Below are positions 50,401-62,400 of a DNA stretch of 64,000 nt, one piece after another (positions within the stretch are counted from its first letter, which is position 1; every line of letters begins with the position of its first letter). Origin of the DNA: Cristatella mucedo (Eukaryota > Bryozoa > Phylactolaemata > Cristatellidae); the NCBI GenBank assembly GCA_009760855.2, contig WPIO01000004.1, positions 12,164,501 to 12,228,500 on the forward strand, written 5' to 3'. The position numbers and the translations under genes were made by a program. The notes under the pieces are model-generated. The model made no database searches and was not told where the DNA came from. It saw only the letters and a list, made by a program, of their open reading frames with translations.

Positions 50401-53400
50401 CATGCCTCAGCTTTTCACTACTCGAGGCAATAGCATGAGATGGCAACATAGTATCGTAGTCAAGAGCACATTGCTGAGGTACATGCAAGGACATCGGGCT
50501 TATGAAAAGACATGTCATTTGAGCACATGCATTCACATTACATGAGTTCACTGGAACACGTGCGTGTGTGTATGCACAAAAATGCACACACACACACCTG
50601 ATGACGCATGCATGCATACATGCATGCACAAGCTTGCCCACAGACATAGAAAGAGTGCTCGAGAACCATCCCCATAAGTGCAGCACAGTAGGCCTAAATA
50701 ATCCAAGGCATCAGATCGAGAGGCTTCTACTTGCACTCTATATGATGCTCAGGTCCCCTACACGCATATACATGCAAGATAGCACCTTGGTTAGCGCAAG
50801 CAAATATGCACGACAATCCAGCCACAGACGTTGGAAAAGTTGAGTCTTTGCACTAAGACAGGACAAATAATACAGTTAGCTATATGATTCCTAGAGCAGC
50901 CTAAAGGACTATTGCAGTAAGGTCACTTCTTACTGGTAAATGGGACGACAGGCAAAGTCCAAGGAAGGTACAGTAGTGGTATGTTTTCCCCTCACTAACT
51001 GAGAGGGAACACGTACCACCAACCTCGGATAGGGCAGACCAGAAAAACATCCCGGAGGTCTAGCCTCGGAGATTTGACACATCAAGCTGCCTTGGCCTTG
51101 TCATTACTTCGCTGCACAGTGAGCCGGTACAGCGAGCCATAGCTGGTAAGCACTGCGGCTTGGCTGGTGTTCGACCAGCTGAGCGAGCTGGAAGCCACGA
51201 CACTTCTCTAGCAGACGACGCAGACCCCGTGGAACTACGGGCCCGAGGCCTGCTCGCTGAGGCCTCCAACCTGGGTATCAAGCCAGCTGTCAACCGGAAG
51301 ACCTAAACAGGGGAAGATTGCTATGCTGCTTGGAGGGCAGCAGCAGACCAACGAATCGCAAGGGCCGACAGCCGATGAGGCGATTCTGCAATGCCTAGCC
51401 GCAAGCATCTCGATGCCATGCAAGGCTCTTCTGTTGCTAGCAAAATGAAGTTGGCTAATGCAGCCGATCTTTACTCTTTACTTTACAGCAGCAGCAGCAA
51501 AGGTTTTACTCCATTGGCCGGGTCATACATGGCATCGAGCGAACGCAGAGTCCAGTGGCTGGCAGCTGGCCCAGCGAATAACGGCCACAAAAAGGAGGGC
51601 AACTTACGTCGTCTGCTTCGCACGCCTCTCGAGCAAAGGCTTCCATGCGCTGCTTGACGGCGTTGAGCCAGCAGAGCACGTGAACCTGCCGGAAGCGCTG
51701 GCGCCATCGCTGCTCGCCGAGCGGAATGTATGCCGCCCAGTCTTTGTCTAGCGAGGACAGCCGATAGGCAAGGCCGAGCATGAGCACGTCCACGCAGCTG
51801 CTCTGCAACGGCAGGTTAATGCAGCGGAGTGCAAACCGAGCGCTGCCGCCTCGGCCACAGTGTCCAGCAGGTGATGAGAAGTCAAGCATGTTTCACAATT
51901 CAGCGAATCCCTTATTTCAGTGGTGATAGATCGTCGGTACTGCCTTCTTGGCAGATCCTGTCAGGAGGCACGCTTGCTAGGAGAATACCGAATGTGGTGG
52001 GTGATATTGGGGAGTAGTGAGTTAAAGTGACTTTGCACGTGACTCTGGGGGCTATTAGAAAAATGCTGACAAAAGCAAAACTCGGGTGCATGCAGCTTTA
52101 GCTGCGGACAGTCACTCAGAAAGAGCAGAATTCCGGCGCCAGTAGTGTGCCGGCTGACTTTGTTCAAATATCTCAAGACCCGTGGTTACACCCGTCACTA
52201 AGGCAATGGGGGATATGGAAATATTAACATACATTCCATTAAAATATATCAATTCCAACTGTCCTACCCCAAAAAACCGAAGAGGCAGCCATCTAGATTG
52301 CTCATTCATTTACTGCAAATAAGCATAATGGGGAAATGTTCATTTCCCCACTTACGGATTAGGAAATAGTTGCCCCCCTGAACATGATCCACAATGGGGC
52401 ATGCCCTGCATTTGTTTTGCACACCCTTTGAGAGTCTCCCCCCCCCCTGCAAGCCGGCTGGTTGCTATTTTCGAGCCGTAATGGCTCACTAGGTAAGGCG
52501 GTTGCTTTTCCCGACCTCGGCCCCGAGGACGTGGGTTCGAATCCTGCGGTGGGCGATCCTTTATCGCCACTGCAAGCGGTCGTGATAGCTGTCAAGGCTC
52601 TTCTGTCGCTATACAAAAAGAGGCTGTTAAATCAGCTAGTATTTATTTACTTATTCCCAGACTCAAACCACTACACATGTACATACTGACCTGTACAGAT
52701 CAGTATGATAAAATGGTAATGATGACAAGACTTGACAGGAGTCGAGCAAGAAGGAGTCAAGTCAGAAGCAGACGATGCTGCTGCAACAGACCAGGCAGCT
52801 AAAAAGCAGTGCTTATCTAGCGATGTGTGATACGGGTGTTATTGCTGCTGTTCCTAATGCTGAGCCTATGCAGCGGCACTTACGTCACAGCATGCAGCTG
52901 TCTGCTCGTTAAGAGCTATGACGTCGTCCATTAAATATCTGTACAGCTCAAGTGCAGCCAGCTGTGTGATATCAAAATAACTACAAATATAAAAAGCAAC
53001 AGCCTGCATACAGCTAAAGATATGAAAGCCAGATATTTGCAAAGCAAAAAAGATATTGCAATCACGAGACACCAAATTTTGCAAAGGTAAAAAAGGTATA
53101 AAGGCTGAAAATAAAACATCGGTTTATCTAAATCAAAGCCTTTGCAAAGTAAACTCGTTGGATGTCACGTTTAACACTTAGGGTGGCATTTACTAACACC
53201 AGGATTAGGAAGCACAATTGTGTCTTACAAGATAAGAGACTCACGATGCCGACTTACGATCATAATATATGTAATTTTTATAGCATTCTAAGAGAACTCC
53301 ATCTTCATCCAGCACTTTACTTATGCCACAAGGCTCGAGCCCACGACCGTGGTCGTTAGGGGCAAGCACCTTAGCTCCCTTGGCCAAACCAGGACAGGCC

Positions 53401-56400
53401 TAGATTTGTGTTCATTAAATAGCCACTTCATACTGGCATATGACCTCTGTAGCCTGCCTAGCAACTTTCTCTTTCAAAACACTAATCAAGCTTACTATTC
53501 ACTCATCGAGTCCAAATGCAGAAACTAGACGCAGAAGCACAATATCTCTACAGGAGATTTCAGAGCGTTGCCATCAACGGCAATCCTGCATACACTGAGC
53601 CTTAACAGTATTGGGTACCCTAGTGATATGTTCCAGGTCCACTTCTAGTTCACAACTCACATTCTTTCCTCTTGTCAATGTAACTGCTGAGCACAATCTA
53701 TGCTTTCATTGCTAAGTAGATGCCACACAGTTGTGCAGGTACTTTCATCCGTACCTGTCTACAAGTACCTGAAACTCTGCTAATTCCGTTGCCGCAACTA
53801 ATGCTGACATTCCTACTAGAATGGCAGCAAACTGTCTCAAACTGAATGACAATACAACCAACTTGATAGTTGTAATCAAACCTAGAGTCAACCAGACACT
53901 TGAGAGCCTAACCCTCAAAATGGGCTCGGCCACCATATCTCCAAAAGCACCTGCATCTGGTTATTCTGTTCCAAAGTGACCTTTTACTTTATGACCACAT
54001 CAGCTCCACGGTCAAGTAATCCTATTTGTAGCTACTTCAGTTTTCAAAAAAATCGGGCTTAATTAGATTTAGCTACCACAGCCAAGCTAGCTCATGCACG
54101 TGTGACACACATCTAGACTTAAGCGACACGATACTTAAACACATTTTTGCCCTTGCAATAAAATGCTTATAGCTGGTGCAAAATTCTGAAGCAAGGCTTG
54201 TCTGTCGTGAACATTGGTATTGCCACATTATACCACTTCTCAACGATCTCCACTGGCTCTCTATCCACCAGCCCTTCGACTTCACGGTTCTGTCATTGCC
54301 TTTTAAGGACCTTTGTCCTACTGCTCTGGCATACCCAAATGAATTACTTCCTAGTAAGGTCTCCCATCTAACTACCAGCTCGTCTGATGCAGACAGATTA
54401 GCTGTGCCTCTAGCGAATCTTGAATCCTTTGGAGAATGTGCGATTAGTTCTTACATCCCAATGCCTGGACCATACTACCGACTGACATCAGGTAATTCTC
54501 TAAATTGACGACATTAAAAAAGCTAAAACCCCACTTTCTTTTCACAGCATTCAGCCGTCCATGCGAGCTGTCTTTTGTGTGTGTATACATGCTGGCGCTG
54601 TGCATGCCATCACTAAACAATCGACATACTTCCTTTCCGGCAAGTGTAAAGTACCTAAAAAGATATTTCATTACCTTGGAACATTATAAATATGTTTCAC
54701 CACGATCATTATCGCACGTCCTCCTTTTTGAACTAGTGACTGCAAAGTGATTGCGTAGTGACTGACTGTATGAGCACGCCTAAATCTGCATTAGTGTCAC
54801 TAACTTTGTCCAACACGTCTGAACTATCGTTTGCTGGCGGCTCAGGCAGCAGCTAGGGCAGCGAACTGCTCTCGTGAAACCTCTTTTTCCAGCTGGATCG
54901 GTGTACCTGACTATAGAAAATGATGCTGCACGGCTAGGCCAGCACGGGGAGCCAGTGACTGTGCCAAGTTTCCAGCCACCGACATTTAAGCGCACTAAAC
55001 GGCCTCTGATCTAGGAACTGGTAGTTTCAGAGCTGCACCCAGTTTATATGGTTGGCTGCAAGAATATACTTAGCCATTCAGATGACTGCAGCACACTCAT
55101 AACGAAGGTGCACATAGAAAATAGAAGACGCTCGCACGATGTCATGATACCAGGCACTAGGCAAGATGCAATTGCGATTTATCAATGCATCACTACTGCC
55201 GTCCCTTCAAGAAGTACCCTGAAAATTCTTTATGGAAGTTGGCTTGGTAGTCGGACACTTCGTCAGTTACATAAACCAGCATTTCATAGAGCTGTAAAAA
55301 AAACGTGTGCAATTAACGCACGTTCAAAATATCAATAACTTTAAAGCACAGGCAAACACAACCAGAGATTACTGTAAAGTAAGAGCACCCACCGTGTGGC
55401 GAAATTTGTCTTTTAGAAGATCTCAGCAAACGACAACAGGCCAAGATGGGCCTGCCCTATGACGTCACACAGTACATTATATGATAGCATGTGTGAGAGT
55501 TTGGGATTTTGTGCCACGCTAAGCTTTTGATGCTCAGCCCCAATCGTGCCAGAATAAACTCTGGCTGTATCATCGTGCTACAGCATCTTACCTAAAGCCT
55601 TCGGCGATTTGCTGAATAAGGATATTCCTTTTTATCCATTTAATATTCTTCTACACATGGCAGTAACAACTGACGTAGGAAGCAGCCGTCAAGGCAGGTA
55701 CTGGCGCGACTGCATCTATGAGGCCCCGGCTCTGCCGTCACACATAAAGAATATCTAAGCCTGAAAGTGCGACAGGTGTCAAAGCACGATTTGCAATGGG
55801 TGGACTTCACAACCTGCATCGCAGCACAAGTTCAGCAGCGCACGGCTCTACATGCGCTCAACTTGCCGTGGCATTTCTGCACGAGGCACTTACCCAGACA
55901 CAGCCATCAAGTTGATCACTGCCCAGATTGTAACAAAACATATTTGAAGCAAACCAAGCAATTCAATGGAATGCCTGGTGCCTCTCTCCCTCGGTTAAAA
56001 TTTCCGACAGACTCGTGGAATGGGCTTTCTTTTACCAGAACACATGGAAAGGAAAGTGGCCAATAGCCGTAGCAGCATCTCAATTATAATCTACTAATTG
56101 CCTGCAGAATGCAATTCTGAGCTGCTTTTACAGAGGTTTACTTATTGACACATGTTTTGCAACAAGACAGACATGCATGCTCATATAGTGTGTGCATGCA
56201 TGCAGACACACGTACGCAAATGCGCGCGCGCACGCACACACACACACACACACACACCTGCAAATACATACACATATCATACAAAATACCCATGTAGGCA
56301 GCAAAATTAAAATGCTAAAGAAGGAATTGCACCTAACTAATGCCATTAATTGAATACTTTGCAAGTCCATCCACATAGGCATTTATTGGTGAGCGCTTCC

Positions 56401-59400
56401 TGCAGGAAAATCTATTATCCCGACCGGTCACTTCGAACTTTTTGCAAAGTTTTTGCACTGCTTCTCAATAACGATTTGTTGGTGCATGGTTTCACCAGAA
56501 GAGGACACAAGTTGAACAAAGATGGCATACAGTAGGAGGGGCCTATTTATTTGCTCTCTGTCGCATACATGCCACAATACAAAGACAAATGCAAGCACTT
56601 TCAGTGTAGTATTGCCCCAATACAAGCTTCACGTTTAAATGAGTTAGTTACACCACACTGCAGTGGAACGAAATCTCATTGGTCACTGCAGATAACGTGC
56701 TCGCAAATTGCGATTCACCACTATAAAGCAATGTGTGCTGCTAGATCCTCACTCACCAGGTTCGGTGAAAGCGTGCGCTGGGCTTTGGCGATGCCCAGAC
56801 TCTCAGCGGCCACGGCTTTGTGCTTCTCGTAGATGATCTGAAGGCCCCTCTGAAAGGCACATCGTTGCCTGCACCGCATTGCTCATGAATGGCACAGCGA
56901 GCTGCCACTGCTAGATGGGTTTATTGGCAATCCATGCTATCTCCGAAAACATTGCAAGTATGTTTGCAGCTGGGTTTACCCATAGCTTACAATGCAGATA
57001 AAAAGAGCCAGTTGATGTGAGACATAACCCTAAGGGCAGTGACGTGACTATCAGAACCGGGCGAGACCGGTTACACAAATATGGCCCCCCATATGCAGGT
57101 GCTTGCTTTAAAACTTACTTCCTTAGTTAAGAGCTTTCCCTGCAGCTTCACCCTTGCCCCTCCTTTCAATAGGATACGCATTTACTATGCATGCACAGCA
57201 TCTCAATCAACCTACAACTTAACCCTATGCATGTCACCTTTACCCTTGTTATGCTTGTTAACATTGAACAAGCTACCTCTAGCCATTCGATCATGCTTCC
57301 TTAACAGCATATGTAAAGTTGTTAGAAATAGATTACATTCTCTGAGGGCGCTAGACAAAGGTATCACTATTATTATTAATAACCTAAAAGCCTTGGGAAC
57401 TCAGAATATCTTTACTGCAGAAATCGATTGCCAGGATGAAATAAGTTCAGCAAATAAAGACCAATAAGAAAGGTTACGCACCCATAAGCCATGTACACGA
57501 GAGACGGAACGTTTTGGCAACCTTTGCTTACCTTGACATAGGACTGCAGGTCGTTTGCAATATTGGCAGATGTGGAATCCTTAATGAGCTGCTCCACATC
57601 TTTCAGTCGGCCAATCAGACGAATGAGTAGAGCTGTCAGCAAAAAAGCCCGAGCTTATCAGTAATGCTGTTGACCAAAACACGCTGTCACAGGTCTGATG
57701 TTATGACCTTTTGGGATGACTAAAATACTGTGATCCTATAGCAGCAAGTCTAACCGTAGCTTCTCATAATTGGGTATATACTTTCATTTAGAAAACCCAG
57801 AGAGCCAATAAGTTGTCAGCAAAAGCCTTTAGTGTAAGCGATTTGGCAGAAAAGCATCAGATACAGGACTCCTAGTCATTATCACTGCATGCAAAATACA
57901 AGAAAGGATACCCAGAGACCAAAGCTATTGATGCCAAAGATCAATGGCATAAGCAGGAGCTCCAACTTCCATTTAATAAATTAATTGCTTGCCCTTTATG
58001 ACCGACCATGCTTAGATATAGCCAGCAGTTATGCTATCGGCATTAGGGACAAAGCCAGACATGTAACAATCCACACGACGATAGATCGGTGGTGTTAAAA
58101 CAGCAGTGAGCCTACAGTATAACATTAGAAAATAAGCTAAACATGCACCTGTTTGTAACATCATTTGGTTGGGTCCTTTCGATTATCCTGTTTGTGCTTA
58201 TTCATACTGACACTTTGCAAGTTACCCTAAACCATATTTCCATCTTGGCACTTGGCATTTTCCCACAGCAAGCGTCCATTTAAGGTTAGTCCAGTCATCC
58301 CCGTATACGCCAGCCAGCCCTGTTACAACTTGAGCAACACAAAGCTTTACAGTACTGCAGTGGTTTCTAAACTAAGGTTACCTGCTAGTAAACACATAAC
58401 AAATTTACAGACTAACTAGAAAAAGTTTGGGGTCGGAAAACCTTAAATATTTTGTTGCTCTGATCGAGGTTATCGTGCAGCTTTATACTTACTGGGGGGG
58501 GGGGCCATTCCAAAACAGACTTAAAAACGCTTCGTCGATGCAGAGCCCAGACAAGATCTGATTAATAACAGACAAAAAGTTTGTCAAGTAGCCTAAAGCG
58601 ACAGCAGTATACTTGTCATAGAGCAACTTATACCTGCTTTGCATGCCACCAGATAGAATTCTCTTTACTCTGACACAGGCCAATGCAAACCAAAGAGCTA
58701 ATTGCTAAGTGCATTAGATGAATAACAATGCTGCTCATTAAACAGTGAATCAAACTGCAAGAAACGGATACATATGCACCACTAGGGCTAGAAACACGGC
58801 TTGTCTCACCTACACCTCCGGCTGGCTTATTTTCAGGAAATCGGTCCTTCATATGTATGATGAAGTTAGCACAGTTTTCTCGGATTCCCTCCAACTGCCC
58901 TGTTAGAAGATCACGCTATAAAGAGAGACATAGCACAATGTTAAATATGCACATGACTGTTTTTCAACAAATAGGATGCAGACTCTGGATGTTATTTTGG
59001 ACATTCACGATGCATCGCTGTGCATGCGACAAGGCAAACTGAACGAACACAAGAGATTTTCAGACTGCCGGTGGGTGGGATGCCACTGACAGCTTCAATG
59101 CATCTCAAGTGTATGCCTATGGTCGTCTAGCATTGATACTATCGGACTCATTCGCCAGATACTCCCCGGACTGCTATCAAGTGCCACCTCATATAAAGAA
59201 GATCCGGACAAAGTTTGGCTGTTTTGATGTGCGATATCGAACAATGCTTGTAACGGTGTCCATAGCATAGGCAATACAGCTGTGTCAGTTTCTGCCTACA
59301 TACACTACTATAATCTTGCAGCCACAGTGTGTGATCCTGTTGAAATGGGCCAATATTCAATGTGATTTGAAGCATATGGCCACTAAACCTTCGGTCCTCC

Positions 59401-62400
59401 TTATCGCTACCACATGACCTCTTAGCTATTATTTTGTCATTCTTGGCACCCGGTAAAGCAACTTTAGTACATGCATTTGTACTCAGGCGAGGTTCAGCGG
59501 CATGGTAAGGCTGTAATGTGATAAGGGTCACTGGCTAGGCCAAAGCCTGGCCTTTGAGCAGTGGTGCTAGGGTGGACTGTAGCCTACCCCCCACCAGCCT
59601 TGGTTACATATCTATGCGATGTTGAACAATCAAGTCTTAAACGAAATGGTAATCTTAATCTTTATGAAATTAACATTATGCAGTGTGTGTTAAAAAGTTA
59701 AAACTTATTCATTCGTCCAGTAAGGGAATTTATGCATTTATGCCCGGAGAACAGCACGTGGTCTTACATCTTATGTGAAGCCCGACAAAAAAAGTCACAG
59801 CAATTGTCCATATAGCAAGTATCACCCGAATCTGTCTGCCACTTCAATACAATTGCACTAAATGCTATCAATTTATAATGACTTAGTGGGTACCCGATCC
59901 AATCCCAGGAAACAGAACTCGGTCACGATCCGAATGTGCACACGACCTTGTTATCATTGATTGTTAGACTCCCTAATCACCTTCCCGTATTAGATAAGGA
60001 ATAAGATAATAATACTAATAAAGCATACACATTCCATCCAGTAAGAACTAAATTTCTTTCTGGGTACTTTGTGTTAGTCAGAAATATAGCATGCAGAATA
60101 TCAAAATTCAATCTATTTGCACAGTCAGTCAAATATATATACAGCGACACGATAACTATTATTAAACAAAACCTAATATTTCGAATATCTCTACCAATGA
60201 GTAGTCACGAGAGGCTTGAACTAGGAGTACTTTCAGAGTTTTGATATCGCTTGTCGGCGACACATTTTCAGCTGTTTTACAGGGATTAGTTGGTTTGCAG
60301 CCAAAATAATTGCCGCTAATAGATATTTTTTTAATTCTGGAGCGATTCAATGTCACCCACTCAAACAAACGAGATTTTGGGGCAGGACACACTTACTCCT
60401 TCGCATGCCTGCTGAGTCTCTCGAGCAATCACTATACAATCCAGATAATAATTTTATTATTAATAATAATAATTTGTATAGCACCCTCAGAGAACTGAAT
60501 CTCTTTCTAGGCAGTTAACAAATGCTGAAAGAAAGCATGACTAAATTATTAGTGGTAACATTCGCCATGTCATCAAATATAACATTTTAGATGTAACAGA
60601 TGCTGACCGGACAGCAATTAGGCAGTCTCTTGATGCTATTCTACACTCTCTGAGCCAAAGTTCTGACGATGCCAACAGCAAGGTCCATCGCTCCAAACGT
60701 CTTCATTGAAACCGTATCAAGTATATGGAGCAGATACAGGAAAATCGTTCAGATTAGACTGAACATTGAGGATGATGCTTTGATTACCCAGCGGCTAACA
60801 GCTACAAAACAACGCAGTGCCTAGCTCAGGCAGTGCATGACTGCTAGTAAGTTCAGCTGCGTGAATATACATAAATTAGTACACTAGCTCCAAAAAGGAT
60901 AAAGCAGCATTGAAATCCAGTCATAATTCTCCTCCATTAAAGAATTTTGAAAAAGTGCCAGAACAATGATAAAATCGAGAACAGCTTTCGTCACCTGATC
61001 AGGGAGACAGAAATAGCATAGGACACCCTAAGCATGTGGCTGGATTAGAAGGCTTTGCTCTTCTAATAGGTGATTCTGTTGTGCGACCGCGACCACGTGC
61101 GACCACGTGCTCGAAATTTAGATATCGTTTTCGACAGCTGCCTACACTTTAAAAGCCACATTAAGAAGACTGCTTCTACAGCTAGTCATCACGTCCGATA
61201 ATTATCTAATATCAGGAGCAGTCTTCCACAGTGGCTTTCAAAAAAATTTAACGATCTCCTTAGTTCTGTCTCGGCTTGATTACAGTAATTCCCTTTTGGC
61301 TGGGCTACCAAAAAAGGCAACTAGACCACTGCAGCTGGCTATGAATACGGCTACAAGTTAGTTTTTTATGTCCCAGAGGTTTGATCACATGTCCTCTTTG
61401 CTAAAAGAGCTAGGATGGGTGCTGGTTGATCAACGGCTACAGAGCAAAGTTCTTACAAAGTTCTGACCCACAAGGCCCACCCACGGCTTCGTGTAGTTCG
61501 ATTATATGCTGACCGGAACTGCTCCTCTGCTAAGCAGCTGGTGAACAGCTGTTGGGAGAATCACCGAACAGAATCACCGAGAGGGGCCGGTGCACAGCTG
61601 TGGTCCGCCGGTGATGGCATGGACACAGGCCGGTAACCCAGCTGGTGAACAGATGGCCGATTAGGGTCGGGCAGCACACACCTGTGGTCGCCTCGGATGA
61701 ATCATCGGGGTCGGCCAGGGCACAGCCGCAGTCGAAGGGAGGAGACTCGAGTGGGAGAGAGGGGCGAAGGAAGTGCTCCCCTCTGCTCCGTGCATCGTGC
61801 AATAAACTGTAGGTGTTGGTCATCGGCTGGCTCTCTGCTGTGTGAATCGAACAACACTTCGCTTCTCCATACCTAGCTGAACTGCTACACAAGTTTCAGC
61901 CTCCTCGTGCCCTCAGGACCAGTGTGGACAATAAATTAGCTGTCCCATTCCTCAGCTTAAAGACCGTTGGCGACAGAAGCTTTAGCCCTGCCAGGTCCTA
62001 GACTGTGGGACTCGCATTCACAATTCTTACTCAATGACAAATACTCTCCAGTCCTGAGCTTTCCTGGGCGGTCCTGAGCTGCTACTTCCATGCTACTCAC
62101 TACCTCAACTGCTCTCCTGACTCATCAATGCTTCCCGCCTTGTCTTTGCTGCGTGAGATGGAAGTCTGTTGGCTAGCGAATCCGTACCGAAAGCCGTTTA
62201 GGCTGTGAGTGTGCTATACAAAACTCCTGCGTAACACCCACATAGTCTTTATGGCTTTGTGGAGTTGCAGACGGAGATACATTACATTACATGGGTTGTC
62301 CTATGATTTAAAACATAAAGTATTTCACTAAAATTTGGATCAAAGACACGGGGTTCGAGCTATAAAAATCTCCTAGAGGGCGTACGGGTACAATTTCAGC

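Noticed and set aside
52490-52560. tRNA gene suggested by strong box A and box B
   Set aside because: The sequence continues into a repeat body and tail shared with four other copies, and the head does not close into a clean cloverleaf. It is a SINE head.
55767-56066. Plus frame with a Cys/His pattern resembling a zinc finger
   Set aside because: Single occurrence, no flanking transposase or exon border, and the Cys/His spacing does not fit a standard finger.
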